Below are positions 23,559 through 32,496 of a DNA stretch of 64,000 nucleotides, piece by piece. Under the pieces are notes generated by a model that was not told the origin of the DNA, made no database searches, and saw nothing but the letters and a program-made list of their open reading frames with translations. This stretch comes from PALSA-505 sp036502085 (GTDB taxonomy: Bacteria > Actinomycetota > Actinomycetes > Streptosporangiales > Streptosporangiaceae). Each line of letters begins with the position of its first letter. Position 1 is the first letter of the stretch. A program made the position numbers and the translations under genes. The DNA lies in the NCBI GenBank assembly GCA_036502085.1, contig DASXZD010000043.1:26690-90689 (forward strand), written 5' to 3'.

Positions 23559-23885
23559 GTGTTCGATCTATCCATCACCAAGCTCTTGGTGCTCGCCGTT
23601 ATCGCACTGGTGATCTTCGGCCCGGACCAGTTGCCGAAGATTGCCTCCCAGGCCGGCAAGGTGCTCCGTGACCTGCGCCGGATGGCCGAGCAGGCCAAGG
23701 TCGACTTGACCGAAGGTCTCGGCCCCGAGTTCACCGACTTCGACGTGGCCGACCTGAACCCGAGGGCGTTCGTGCGCAAGCACCTGCTCGATGACCTCGA
23801 CGACCTTGACCCCGCGGGACCCAGGCCGCGACCGCATCCGATGGACTCCGCCCGCCGGCCGCCGTTCGACATCGAAGCTACCTGA
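23559..23885 (+). CDS. tatB: Sec-independent translocase subunit TatB
   Basis: This 108-residue protein has the N-terminal TatA/B helix (FDLSITKLLVLAVIALVIFG) with the proline hinge (GPDQLPKI), an amphipathic helix and a charged tail. It is a TatB-type Tat translocase component. It follows the sigE operon at 120 bp, the usual actinobacterial neighbourhood. It starts at GTG 23559. A Tat substrate candidate lies at 48.8 kb in this window. Confidence 0.9.
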   Translation: MFDLSITKLLVLAVIALVIFGPDQLPKIASQAGKVLRDLRRMAEQAKVDLTEGLGPEFTDFDVADLNPRAFVRKHLLDDLDDLDPAGPRPRPHPMDSARRPPFDIEAT

Positions 23886-24018
23886 GAGTAACTGGGGGAA
23901 TCGGCACGGCCTGCGATGATGCGGGCTCTGGCCATCTTCGCCTCGCTGTCCATTACTGATTGTGACAGCGGCGTCATGGCCTTGGGCCCGGCAAAGAAGG
24001 GTTGCTCCGCCCGCCAGC

Positions 24019-25170
24019 TCAGCTGGGCATGATGCCGAGCTGGCGCCCGGCCAGCCCGCGGGCCCGGCGGCCCAGCCCGTGCGCGATCGCGGTGAGCTGC
24101 TGGCCGGCCGCGGAGTCCGGCTCGCTGAGGACCAGCGGCACCCCGTTGTCGCCGCCCTCGCGCAGCCGCAGGTCGATCGGCACCTGGCCGAGCATCGGCA
24201 CCTCGGTTCCGGTGATCCTGGTCAGTGCCTCGGCCACCGCCGTGCCGCCGCCCGCTCCGAACACCTCCACCGGCTCCCCGCAGTGCGGGCAGGGCAGGTA
24301 CGACATGTTCTCGATGACGCCCACGATGCGCTGGTGGGTCTGGGCCGCGATCGATCCGGCCCGCTCCGCCACCTCAGCCGAGGCGAGCTGCGGCGTGGTC
24401 ACGACCAGCAATTCGGCGTTGGGCAGCAGTTGGGCCACCGAGATCGCGATATCACCGGTGCCGGGCGGCAGGTCCATCAGCAGCACGTCCAGGTCGCCCC
24501 AGTAGACATCGGCGAGGAACTGCTGAAGCGCCCGGTGCAGCATCGGGCCGCGCCACACCACGGGCGTGTTGCCCTTGGTGAACATGCCCACTGATATCAC
24601 CGAGATGCCGTGCGCCGAAGGCGGCATGATCATCTGTTCGACCTGGGTCGGACGGCCGGTGACGCCGAGCATCCGCGGCACCGAATGCCCGTAGATGTCC
24701 GCGTCCACCACGCCGACCTTCTGCCCCTCGGCGGCCAGCGCCGCGGCGAGGTTGACGGTCACCGAAGACTTGCCCACCCCGCCCTTCCCGCTGGCCACGG
24801 CGAAGACCCGGGTCAGCGACTCCGGCTTAGCGAACGGGATCTCGGGCTCGGGACGGCCGCCCCTCAGCTTGCCCTGCAGCGTCTTGCGCTGCTCGGTGCT
24901 CATCACGTCGAGCTCCACCTGCACCCGGGACACGCCGTCGACCTTGCTCACCGCGGCCGTCACCTCGCGGGTGATCGTGTCGCGCATCGGGCAGCCCGCC
25001 ACGGTCAGCCAGACGTCCACCCGGACCGTGCCGTCGGCCTTGATCTCGATGTTCTTGACCATGCCAAGGTCAGTGATCGGCCGGTGGATCTCCGGATCCT
25101 GGACGCCGTCCAGCGCTCTGGTGACCTGGTCGGAGGTAGGCGGCGGGTAGGTAACGGGGGCAGAGCTCAT
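24019..25170 (-). CDS. mrp: Mrp/ApbC-type Fe-S cluster carrier ATPase
   Basis: This 383-residue protein has an N-terminal DUF59/MIP18 domain (VTRALDGVQDPEIHRPITDLG) and a P-loop domain with deviant Walker A VASGKGGVGKSS. VDADIYGHSVPRML, DLPPGTGDIAIS and a CPHCG pair for cluster binding (YLPCPHCGEPVEVFG) follow. It assembles or carries Fe-S clusters to target proteins in the cytoplasm. The ATG at 25170 gives the family N-terminus MSSAPVTYPPP. Confidence 0.95.
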   Translation of the reverse strand: MSSAPVTYPPPTSDQVTRALDGVQDPEIHRPITDLGMVKNIEIKADGTVRVDVWLTVAGCPMRDTITREVTAAVSKVDGVSRVQVELDVMSTEQRKTLQGKLRGGRPEPEIPFAKPESLTRVFAVASGKGGVGKSSVTVNLAAALAAEGQKVGVVDADIYGHSVPRMLGVTGRPTQVEQMIMPPSAHGISVISVGMFTKGNTPVVWRGPMLHRALQQFLADVYWGDLDVLLMDLPPGTGDIAISVAQLLPNAELLVVTTPQLASAEVAERAGSIAAQTHQRIVGVIENMSYLPCPHCGEPVEVFGAGGGTAVAEALTRITGTEVPMLGQVPIDLRLREGGDNGVPLVLSEPDSAAGQQLTAIAHGLGRRARGLAGRQLGIMPS

Positions 25171-25276
25171 ACCTGTGATCCTAAGGCCGTGCTGCTGTAG
25201 CCGAGATCCTCGGCCCGTTATCGTCGGGCCGGCCGGATCGGCATCGAGGCCCAGATCGAGGACGCCGCCGGAGCCC

Positions 25277-25672
25277 CTAACGCAGCACGCCCCACTCGGT
25301 GAGCAGGTCCAGCAGGCCCTCGGTGAGCGGCAGCGCGGCCAGGCCGGCCGGATCGACCCATCCGGCGTCGGCGGCATCGTCGCCGGCCGCGAGCACGCCG
25401 CCGGTGACCGTCGCGCAATAGTCGCGGATGTCGAACACGACCCCTCCGGGGCCGGGCCTGCGCAGCGAGCCGGCCAGCCGCCCCGGCAGCACCGCCAGTC
25501 CCGTCTCCTCGGCGACCTCCCTGATCACAGCCTGCTCGTCGGTCTCGCCCGGCTCCACCCGGCCGCCCGGCAGCGACCACAGCCCGGCGCCGGGCTCGTG
25601 CCCCCGCTTGATCAGCAGCAGCCGCCCGTCATCGCCGGATACGACCGCCCCCACGCACGCCACCAGTCTCAC
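25277..25672 (-). CDS. NUDIX hydrolase
   Basis: This 131-residue protein has a full Nudix box (GRVEPGETDEQAVIREVAEE then TGL, about residues 38-60). The N-terminal VRLVACVGAVVSGDDGRLLLIKRG and the LWSLPGG loop suggest an (d)NTP or nucleotide-diphosphate pyrophosphatase of the MutT group; the substrate is not determinable. GTG at 25672 is the best start, with no clear Shine-Dalgarno. It lies upstream of mrp with 106 bp between. Confidence 0.88.
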   Translation of the reverse strand: MRLVACVGAVVSGDDGRLLLIKRGHEPGAGLWSLPGGRVEPGETDEQAVIREVAEETGLAVLPGRLAGSLRRPGPGGVVFDIRDYCATVTGGVLAAGDDAADAGWVDPAGLAALPLTEGLLDLLTEWGVLR

Positions 25673-25758
25673 CGCACTAGTACACCCTGAGTCTGGCTGC
25701 GGGCGAAGCGCAGGCGGGGGGTTGACTACGGCCGGGGCAAGAGTCACTGTGTGTAGTT

Positions 25759-26385
25759 GTGAGAGGGGCACCGACCTGCCCGCGGTGCGGGGCACACGTC
25801 AGGGAGCCGAGCGTTTGGTCCAGCGCCTGGCAGTGCGACGCGCACGGCCAGGTGGATCCGCTGGGCGCGGCGCACAGCCCGTCCCGCGAAGGGCTGGACG
25901 GACTGCTGCGCAACGTCGGCGTCCCGGTCTGGCTGCCCTGGCCGCTGCCCGCCGGATGGCTGGTAACCGGCTTCGCCGGCGCGGGGGACGAGCGGTCGGG
26001 AATGCGCGGCTGCGTGGTCGCGGTGTCCGGGCCCAACCCGGTCGGCGGCCCGGGTGACCTGCTGCTGGTCTCCGAAGAGCCGGGCGTAGGCCTAGGCGCC
26101 AGGCTGGCCGGCCTGGAAGGGCCCGATCCTGGCGACGGCTTCGCGACCGCGCAGCCGAGCGCGTTCGTCCGGTTCGGCAACCACGAGTTTCCGCTCTGGC
26201 ACGTGGACGCGCCCGGCCGCGCCGCGTTCGCGGGCGAGATGATGGGCAACTGGCTGTGGGCCGTGCTGTGGCCCGACACCGCCGGAGTCTTGATGATCGA
26301 GCCGATTACCCTGCGTGACCTCCGCGACCCGGGCCAGCAACTCGACCTCCCTTTCGGTGCCCTGTCCCCGCACCTGCCGGGTTAG
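25759..26385 (+). CDS. DUF6758-type actinobacterial protein
   Basis: This 208-residue protein has an N-terminal zinc-ribbon-like CPRCG...WQCDAHG motif. A conserved body follows: VPVWLPWPLPAGWLVTGFAGA, GCVVAVSGPNPVGGPGDLLLV, FVRFGNHEFPLWHVDAP and GNWLWAVLWPDTAGVL. It belongs to a conserved actinobacterial family of unknown function (DUF6758 from memory) that usually precedes a PHP-domain gene, as here. Confidence 0.78.
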   Translation: MRGAPTCPRCGAHVREPSVWSSAWQCDAHGQVDPLGAAHSPSREGLDGLLRNVGVPVWLPWPLPAGWLVTGFAGAGDERSGMRGCVVAVSGPNPVGGPGDLLLVSEEPGVGLGARLAGLEGPDPGDGFATAQPSAFVRFGNHEFPLWHVDAPGRAAFAGEMMGNWLWAVLWPDTAGVLMIEPITLRDLRDPGQQLDLPFGALSPHLPG

Positions 26386-26426
26386 GACCTTGGGCATACC
26401 CGGCTAACCTCCCTCGCGTACCATTG

Positions 26427-27278
26427 ATGATCGTGCGCATCGACCTGCACACCCACAGCAACGTCTCCGACGGCACCGATTCTCCGGCCGAGGTGATGCG
26501 GCGAGCCCGCGCGGCCGGACTGGACATGGTCGCGCTGACCGACCATGACACGGCGGCCGGCCATGCCGAGGCGCTCGCCGAGCTGCCGCCCGGCCTGACG
26601 CTCATCCCGGGGATGGAGCTGTCCTGCCGCCTGGACGGCCACAGCGTGCACATGCTGGCGTACCTGTTCGATCCCGACCATGAGGAACTGGCCGAGCAGT
26701 GCCGGCGGATCCGCGAGGACCGTATCCACCGGGCCGAGGCCATGGTCGCCCGGCTGGCCGAGCTCGGCACCGGAGTCACCTGGGAAGGGGTGTCCGCCAT
26801 CGCCGGCGGCGGGGTGGTCGGCAGGCCGCACATCGCCCGCGCGCTCGCCGACGAGGGCGTGATCGACGAGCCGTCCCAGGCGTTCACCCGGGAGTGGATC
26901 GGGATGGGCGGCCGCGCCTACGTCGGCCGGTACGCGCTCGACCCGACCTGCGCGATCACGCTGATCCGTGCGGCCGGCGGCGTGCCCGTGCTCGCGCACC
27001 CGCGGGCAGGCCGGGACAGCTGGATGGTGCCCGATGAGACGCTCGCCCAGCTGGCCGGCCGCGGCCTGGCTGGCGTCGAGGTATGTCATCCAGAACAGGA
27101 TTTTTCCGAACGGAGCCGACTGAGCTCACTGGTCAGCGAGCTCGGCTTGGTGGCATCCGGCGGCAGTGACGATCACGGCACGCTGACCGGGCACCGGATC
27201 GGCTGTGAGACGATCTCGCCCGAGTCTTATGAGAGGCTCGCCGGGCAGGCAAACGGCGCGGTCCCAGTCCAGGCGTGA
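26427..27278 (+). CDS. PHP-domain phosphoesterase
   Basis: This 283-residue PHP protein has all metal-binding motifs: DLHTHSNVSDG, LTDHDTAAGH, GMELSC, HMLAYLFD, LAHPRAG and SGGSDDHG near the C-terminus. It resembles the YciV/TrpH group (RNase AM or 3',5'-nucleotide bisphosphate phosphatase). ATG 26427 is taken as start; GTG 26433 is an alternative. It follows the DUF6758 gene with a 41-bp gap and precedes a MarC gene, a conserved actinobacterial order. Confidence 0.92.
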   Translation: MIVRIDLHTHSNVSDGTDSPAEVMRRARAAGLDMVALTDHDTAAGHAEALAELPPGLTLIPGMELSCRLDGHSVHMLAYLFDPDHEELAEQCRRIREDRIHRAEAMVARLAELGTGVTWEGVSAIAGGGVVGRPHIARALADEGVIDEPSQAFTREWIGMGGRAYVGRYALDPTCAITLIRAAGGVPVLAHPRAGRDSWMVPDETLAQLAGRGLAGVEVCHPEQDFSERSRLSSLVSELGLVASGGSDDHGTLTGHRIGCETISPESYERLAGQANGAVPVQA

Positions 27279-27406
27279 GCGGCTGACATCAGCGGGCCTT
27301 GCGCAGCAGGGAGGGAGCTGGTGGTTCCCGCTCAGTTCGCCGTGCACCTCACGGTCGCGCGGGAAGCCACCGGAGTTCCCGCCGAGTTCACCGCGGCAGG
27401 CGCGTC

Positions 27407-28009
27407 GTGAAGTTCTTCTGGGAGGTGTTCGTCACGCTGCTGGTGATCACCGATCCGCCGGGCACGGTGCCGGTGTTCCTCGGGCTCACCAGGGGGCTGA
27501 CGGCGCGGGACCGGAGCAGGCTGGCCTGGCAGGCCGCGGTGGTCGCGTTCGGGGTGATCGTGGCGTTCGCGCTGTTCGGCCAGTCGGTGCTCAGCTATCT
27601 GGGCGTGCAGCTGCCCGCGCTGCAGGGGGCGGGCGGGCTGCTCATGCTGCTGGTCTCGCTGCAGCTGCTGACCGGCAAGGCGGCCGAGCCGACCGAGCAG
27701 GAGATGGCCACCGTCAACGTGGCCTTCGTGCCGCTCGGCACGCCGCTGCTGGCCGGGCCGGGCGCGATCGTGGCGACGATGCTGTTCGTGCAGCGGACGC
27801 ACGACGGCGGCCAGGTGCTCGGGCTGGCCATCGCCATCATCGCGGTGGCCGTCGCGGCGTGGCTGGCGATGCGGTTCGCGTTCGTCATCCACCGGGTGCT
27901 CACCGACAATGGCGTCGAGCTGCTGACCAGGATTGCGGGACTGCTTCTCTCGGCCATTGCGGTAGAGCTTGTTGCCGAAGCTGTGCGAGCATTCGTCAAG
28001 CAAGGCTGA
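27407..28009 (+). CDS. MarC-family integral membrane protein
   Basis: This 200-residue protein has about six membrane helices. Family motifs are LLVITDPPGTVPVFLGLT, the central EMATVNVAFVPLGTPLLAGPGA and the C-terminal LLTRIAGLLLSAIAVELVAEA. MarC proteins were once linked to antibiotic resistance, but their role is unknown. GTG 27407 matches the family start (MKFFWEVFVTLLVITDPPG). Confidence 0.92.
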   Translation: MKFFWEVFVTLLVITDPPGTVPVFLGLTRGLTARDRSRLAWQAAVVAFGVIVAFALFGQSVLSYLGVQLPALQGAGGLLMLLVSLQLLTGKAAEPTEQEMATVNVAFVPLGTPLLAGPGAIVATMLFVQRTHDGGQVLGLAIAIIAVAVAAWLAMRFAFVIHRVLTDNGVELLTRIAGLLLSAIAVELVAEAVRAFVKQG

Positions 28010-28040
28010 TCGCGGGGCCGGAAGGAAGGGTCGAGCCTGC

Positions 28041-28697
28041 ATGGACGCGCGGATCGATCAGGTGGAGACGTCGGGTGAGATCACCGAGGACGGCACCACT
28101 TACCCGATGCACAACAACACCTGGCTGCTCGGTGACGACGACGAAGTGATCGTCATCGACCCTGGTCATTCGGCTGAAGCGGTGCTCGACGCGGTGGGCG
28201 AGCGTGAGGTGCTCGCGGTGATCTGCACGCACGCGCACCCGGATCACGTGGCCGCGGCGCTCGAGGTCGCGGAGCGGGATGAGGCCCCGGTCGGCCTGCA
28301 CCCGAAGGATCTGCTGCTGTGGCGCGAGTCGCACCCGGAGGAGGAGCCTGTCATCGAGATGGCGGACGGCGGGATCTTCGAGGTAGCCGACGTCAGCCTT
28401 GAGGTGATCCACACCCCGGGGCACACGCCCGGCTCGGTCTGCCTGTACTGCGAGGAACTCGGCGTGGTGTTCTCCGGCGACACGCTGCTGGCCAGCGGTC
28501 CCGCCCCGTACTGCGGCGAGTTCCGTGACTTCGCCGGCCAGCTCACCGCGGTGGGGGAGAACCTGCTGACGCTGCCGGCCGACACCAGGGTGCTGCCCGG
28601 CCACGGCGAGGAGATCACCGTGGCGGCCGCGGAGAAGCAGTTCGACTCCTGGGTGACCGCGGGGCCAGACGGGCTGGCCGAGGTCGCCGGCGGCTAG
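28041..28697 (+). CDS. MBL-fold metallo-hydrolase (glyoxalase II-like)
   Basis: This 218-residue metallo-beta-lactamase-fold enzyme has the metal motif THAHPDHVAAA, HTPGHTPGSVCLY, FSGDTLLASG and VLPGHGEEITV. It resembles the actinobacterial glyoxalase-II-like hydrolases that may act on mycothiol thioesters. Substrate is inference. ATG 28041 has a GGAAGG Shine-Dalgarno and lies 31 bp after marC. Confidence 0.9.
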   Translation: MDARIDQVETSGEITEDGTTYPMHNNTWLLGDDDEVIVIDPGHSAEAVLDAVGEREVLAVICTHAHPDHVAAALEVAERDEAPVGLHPKDLLLWRESHPEEEPVIEMADGGIFEVADVSLEVIHTPGHTPGSVCLYCEELGVVFSGDTLLASGPAPYCGEFRDFAGQLTAVGENLLTLPADTRVLPGHGEEITVAAAEKQFDSWVTAGPDGLAEVAGG

Positions 28698-28742
28698 CTG
28701 ACGGCCGGCCGGACTGTCAGACCCTGCGCGTAGGAAGGGAAT

Positions 28743-29636
28743 GTGAACCAAGCCAGGCGCGGCGCCGGCCAGGGGGAGCAGCTCGGGCTGGACGGGATGC
28801 CGCAGCGGCTGTACACCTGCACGCCGACGCGGCTGAGCACGTGGCTGGACTGCCCGCGCCGGTACCGGATGACCTACCTGGACCGCCCGGCGCCGCCCAA
28901 GGGGGCGCCGTGGGGGCACAACAGCCTCGGCGCCAGCGTGCACACGGCCCTGGCGGCCTGGTGGCGGCTGCCGCTGGGAGGCAGGACCGTGCCCGCGGCG
29001 GGTGACCTGCTCGACCGCGGCTGGATCAGCCTCGGCTTCGCCAATGACGCGCAGTCCGCGCAGCATCGGCACCGGGCGCGGCGGATGGTCGAGGACTACG
29101 TGGCGCGGCTCGACCCGGCCCGTGAGCCGATCGGGGTGGAGCGCACGGTCGCGACCAGGACCGAGCGGATCGCGGTGTCGGGCCGGATCGACCGGCTGGA
29201 CGAGCGGGCGGCCGAGGGGGGCGGCAGGGAGCTGGTCGTGGTGGACTACAAGACGGGCAGGCACGTGCTCACGGTGGACGACGCGCGTGCCTCGCTGCCG
29301 ATGGCGCTGTACGCGCTGGCCGCGCAGCGGGTGATGCGGCGGGCCTGCCGCCGGGTCGAGCTGCATCACCTGCCGACCCGCGCGGTGCTCGCCTGGGAGC
29401 ACAGCGACGAGGCGCTGGCCCGGCAGCTGGGCCGGGCCGAGGACATCGCGGCCGAGTGCGCCGCGGCCGACGAGCAGTACTCCAGCGGGCTCGATCCGGC
29501 CGGCGTCGATCGCGTGTTCCCGCCGCGGCCTGGCTCCTGGTGCGGCTGGTGCGACTACCTGCAGCACTGCCCGGCGGGTGCCGCCGTGACCGAGCCGCGC
29601 AAGCCATGGGACGGGCTGGCCGACCTTACCGGCTGA
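28743..29636 (+). CDS. RecB-family PD-(D/E)XK exonuclease
   Basis: This 297-residue protein resembles the RecB nuclease domain/Cas4 superfamily. It has LYTCTPTRLSTWLDCPRRYRM (start of the PDDEXK fold with one Fe-S-type cysteine), SLGASVHTALAAWW, VSGRIDRLDE, VVVDYKTGR (catalytic D-x-K) and the C-terminal cysteine triad WCGWCDYLQHC. It probably processes DNA ends with an Fe-S cluster. No CRISPR genes are near. It starts at GTG 28743. Confidence 0.9.
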   Translation: MNQARRGAGQGEQLGLDGMPQRLYTCTPTRLSTWLDCPRRYRMTYLDRPAPPKGAPWGHNSLGASVHTALAAWWRLPLGGRTVPAAGDLLDRGWISLGFANDAQSAQHRHRARRMVEDYVARLDPAREPIGVERTVATRTERIAVSGRIDRLDERAAEGGGRELVVVDYKTGRHVLTVDDARASLPMALYALAAQRVMRRACRRVELHHLPTRAVLAWEHSDEALARQLGRAEDIAAECAAADEQYSSGLDPAGVDRVFPPRPGSWCGWCDYLQHCPAGAAVTEPRKPWDGLADLTG

Positions 29637-30564
29637 CCGGGCTGACGGCTTCGGCGGTGTTCCAGAACGCGGTGAGCGCGCTGGCCGTCGTTTCCGGCGC
29701 CTCGACGGCGGGGGAGTGCGTCGCGGCCGGGATGCACAGGCGCTGCGCGCCCAGCCGTTCGGCCATCTCTTCCTGCACCGGGGTCTGCCACTTGTCGTCG
29801 TACTCCCCGTACAGGACGAGGATCGGCGCGTCGAACGCCTCGGCGAGGTCGTCGGTCAGATCCTCGCAGCCGAGCAGCTGCCGGCCCATGGCGACCAGGC
29901 CGTCCGGGGAGCTGTCCAGCATCCGCCGTTCCAGGAAGGCCATGATGTGCGGCGGCGTGCCCTCGGCCCGGGCCTGCGGCGCCAGCTCAGCATCCCAGAG
30001 CCGCCTGACCTCGGCCGCCAGCGCACGGGTCCCGGCGGGCGGGAGCCGGTCGAGGATCGTGCCGAGTATGGCGGCCCACGGACCGGTGAGCTTGCCGGGG
30101 CCCGAGCTCATCAGCGTGAGCGAACAGGCGTCCGCCTGCCCGGCGAGGATGGCATGCCGGGCCACCATGCCGCCGAACGAGTGGCCGAGCAGGTGCACGC
30201 CGGCCTGGTCCAGGCCTGCCGTCTGGCCTGCGGTCGGCAGGTCCGCCGCGATCGTGTCGGCGATGCAGCCGATGTCGGCGCCCAGCTCGGCGAGGCTGTA
30301 GGTCTCGGCCTGATCGGTGCCGCCGGTCTCGTACTGCCCGCGCATGTCGATCGCGACCGCCCGGCGGCCGGCCGCGGCCAGCTGGCGCAGGATCGGCAGG
30401 AAGTCTTCCTTGCTGCCGGTGAACCCGGGAATGAGCAGCGCGGGGCGGCGCTCGCACACTCCGGTGGCGGGCATCGCGTCGAGCGCGGCGAACAGGCCGC
30501 GCCTGGTCCGCAGGGTCAGCGGCCGCACGCCAGAAGGAATATCAATCGACCTGGGGGTACTCAC
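29626..30564 (-). CDS. Alpha/beta hydrolase
   Basis: This 312-residue alpha/beta-hydrolase has the oxyanion region LLIPGFTGSKEDF and the nucleophile elbow GHSFGGMVA, with a catalytic Asp candidate in LYGEYDDKW and a His candidate in AATHSPAVEAP. The substrate is unknown. Its 3' end overlaps the RecB-like gene by 11 bp on the opposite strand. It starts at GTG 30564, 75 bp downstream of the DEAD helicase stop, so it is probably transcribed with the helicase. Confidence 0.88.
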   Translation of the reverse strand: MSTPRSIDIPSGVRPLTLRTRRGLFAALDAMPATGVCERRPALLIPGFTGSKEDFLPILRQLAAAGRRAVAIDMRGQYETGGTDQAETYSLAELGADIGCIADTIAADLPTAGQTAGLDQAGVHLLGHSFGGMVARHAILAGQADACSLTLMSSGPGKLTGPWAAILGTILDRLPPAGTRALAAEVRRLWDAELAPQARAEGTPPHIMAFLERRMLDSSPDGLVAMGRQLLGCEDLTDDLAEAFDAPILVLYGEYDDKWQTPVQEEMAERLGAQRLCIPAATHSPAVEAPETTASALTAFWNTAEAVSPVSR

Positions 30565-30639
30565 GGGGAGTCACCATACCCGTCGCGGCCCGCCGGGGAC
30601 TGGGGGCCGCGACGCGAACTGCCGAACCGGTGCCGGGCC

Positions 30640-32229
30640 TCAGCGGGCCTGGGAGCGGCCGCGTGCGGCATTCCGGGCCCCGCGCTCGGCGTCCTGAGTG
30701 CCGTTGCTGGCGTCCTTGGTGCCCTGGCTGGCCTGGCTGATGTCCTTGCCGCTGCGGGTGCGACGCCGGACCCTGGGCTTGCGGGTCCCGCTGCCGTTCT
30801 CGCGCGGTGCGCCCGCCTTCCCGCGCGCCGAACCGCCGGACCGGCCGCGCGGTGCGCCGTCCCGGCCGCGGGCGGATCTGATCCGCCCGGTCTCGCCAAT
30901 GTTCTCGACCTCCTCGGCCTCCAGGCCGGCCCGGCCGCTCTGCCCGCGGGGCAGCCTGCCGGTGACCCCGGCCGGTATGCGCAGCGCGCCGTACAGCTCC
31001 TGCGACGTCGAGTAGGTCTCCGTCGGCTCGGGGAAGCCCAGGCCGAGGCTCTCGTCGATGAGCTTCCACCTGCGCATGTCGCGCCAGTCGACGAACGTGA
31101 CGGCGATGCCGGTCCGGCCCGCGCGCCCGGTCCGGCCGGTGCGGTGCAGGTACGCCTTCTCGTCCTCAGGGCACTCGTAGTTCACGACGTGCGTGACGTC
31201 GTCCACGTCGAGTCCGCGGGCCGCCACGTCGGTGGCGACGAGCACGTCGACCTTGCCGTTCCTGAACGCGCGCAGCGCACGCTCGCGCTGCCCCTGGCCC
31301 AGGTCGCCGTGCACGCTCGCGACCGCGAAGCCGCGCGTCGCCAGCGCCTCGGCCACCTGGTCGACCGACCGCTTCGTCTGGCAGAAGACCATGGTCAGGC
31401 CGCGGTCGGTGGCCTGCAGCACCCGGGCGAGCACCTCGATCTTGTCGAGGTGATGGATGCGGAACACGTGCTGCTCGGTGTCCGGCGCGTGCTCGGGCTC
31501 GTCAGTTCCCTCGGCCCGGACGTGCACCGGCCGGTTGAGGTGGCGACGGGCCAGGGTGACGACCTCCTGCGGCATGGTCGCGGAGAACAGCATGGTCTGC
31601 CGCGGCTCGGGCACCAGCTTCAGGATGCGCTCGACGTCCGGCAGGAAGCCGAGGTCGAGCATCCGGTCCGCCTCGTCCAGCACCAGCGCGCTGACGCCGG
31701 AAAGGTTCAGGTGGCGCTGGCCGGCCAGGTCGAGCAGCCGGCCCGGCGTCCCGACCACGATGTCCACGCCGGCCCGCAGGGCGTCGATCTGCGGCTCGTA
31801 GGCGCGGCCGCCGTACACGGTCAGCACCCGGGCGCCGAGCCTGGCGCCGGCCAGCCGCAGGTCCTCCGCGACCTGGATGGCAAGCTCCCTGGTGGGCACG
31901 ACGACGAGCGCCTGCGCCAGGTCGCCGGACTGCGAGTTACCGGACTTGGGCGCCAGCCGCTGCAGCAGCGGGATCCCGAACGCCAGCGTCTTGCCGGTGC
32001 CGGTCCTGGCCTGGCCGATGATGTCGTTCCCGCAGAGGCCGATCGGCACCGCCAGGGCCTGGATCGGGAACGTGGTCTTGATGCCCTTGTCCTCGAGAGC
32101 GCTGCAGATGTCGTCGATAACATTCAGCTCGCGGAAGAGGATGGCTTCCGGCTCGATCGGGGACGGGAGGAGCGGGAGTGATTGGGAATCTACCGTGCTG
32201 GAATCTACCGTGCCGGGATCTGCTGTCAT
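30640..32229 (-). CDS. DEAD-box RNA helicase
   Basis: This 529-residue DEAD-box helicase has the Q motif (FPIQALAVPI), ARTGTGKT, PTRELAIQ, GTPGRLLD, DEAD, SATMP, ATDVAARGLDV and HRTGRTGRAGR. A C-terminal low-complexity Arg/Gly/Ser-rich tail is typical of RhlE/CsdA-type RNA helicases. The start is uncertain. ATG 32229 has no Shine-Dalgarno, while a CTG at 32286 lies 9 bases after GGAGG and would add 19 residues. The N-terminus carries a 15-bp tandem duplication (32185-32214). Confidence 0.92.
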   Translation of the reverse strand: MTADPGTVDSSTVDSQSLPLLPSPIEPEAILFRELNVIDDICSALEDKGIKTTFPIQALAVPIGLCGNDIIGQARTGTGKTLAFGIPLLQRLAPKSGNSQSGDLAQALVVVPTRELAIQVAEDLRLAGARLGARVLTVYGGRAYEPQIDALRAGVDIVVGTPGRLLDLAGQRHLNLSGVSALVLDEADRMLDLGFLPDVERILKLVPEPRQTMLFSATMPQEVVTLARRHLNRPVHVRAEGTDEPEHAPDTEQHVFRIHHLDKIEVLARVLQATDRGLTMVFCQTKRSVDQVAEALATRGFAVASVHGDLGQGQRERALRAFRNGKVDVLVATDVAARGLDVDDVTHVVNYECPEDEKAYLHRTGRTGRAGRTGIAVTFVDWRDMRRWKLIDESLGLGFPEPTETYSTSQELYGALRIPAGVTGRLPRGQSGRAGLEAEEVENIGETGRIRSARGRDGAPRGRSGGSARGKAGAPRENGSGTRKPRVRRRTRSGKDISQASQGTKDASNGTQDAERGARNAARGRSQAR

Positions 32230-32496
32230 GGCGGCTTGATCGTCGCCGTCCGGGAAGCTCGGTTCAGTAAGTGTCTGGGTGGTCAGGGCCTTCAGCCTCC
32301 ATCGGTGCCCGCGGCTTCCGTATGAGCGCGGGGGTTGCGGTGAATCCGCAAGGTTCGGCCGTGAGGCCGACGTCTTATATAGACCAACACGACCCGGCAT
32401 TACCACATTCCGGTCATGAGCCGCAGCCGAGTCTAGCAGGGCCATCGTCGCTGGCGCAGCGCCGCCAGCTGCGCGTCGCGTTGTTACGCTGCCGCT
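32230..32496. promoter_or_regulatory. Divergent promoter region between the helicase and ferritin-like genes
   Basis: This 267-bp gap contains an AT-rich stretch (about 32370-32410, including TTATATAG) that suits a promoter. The rest is a probable long 5' leader for the helicase, as is frequent for cold-induced RNA helicases. No open frame is convincing. Confidence 0.4.

Noticed and set aside
28743..29636. The RecB/Cas4-like nuclease as evidence of a CRISPR-Cas system
   Set aside because: No repeats, cas1/cas2 or effector genes are present. This stand-alone family is widespread in actinobacteria.
29716..32181. An 821-codon plus-strand frame opposite the hydrolase and DEAD helicase
   Set aside because: It is low-complexity Gly/Arg/His/Gln text mirroring the helicase codons. 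The minus-strand helicase has all its motifs.
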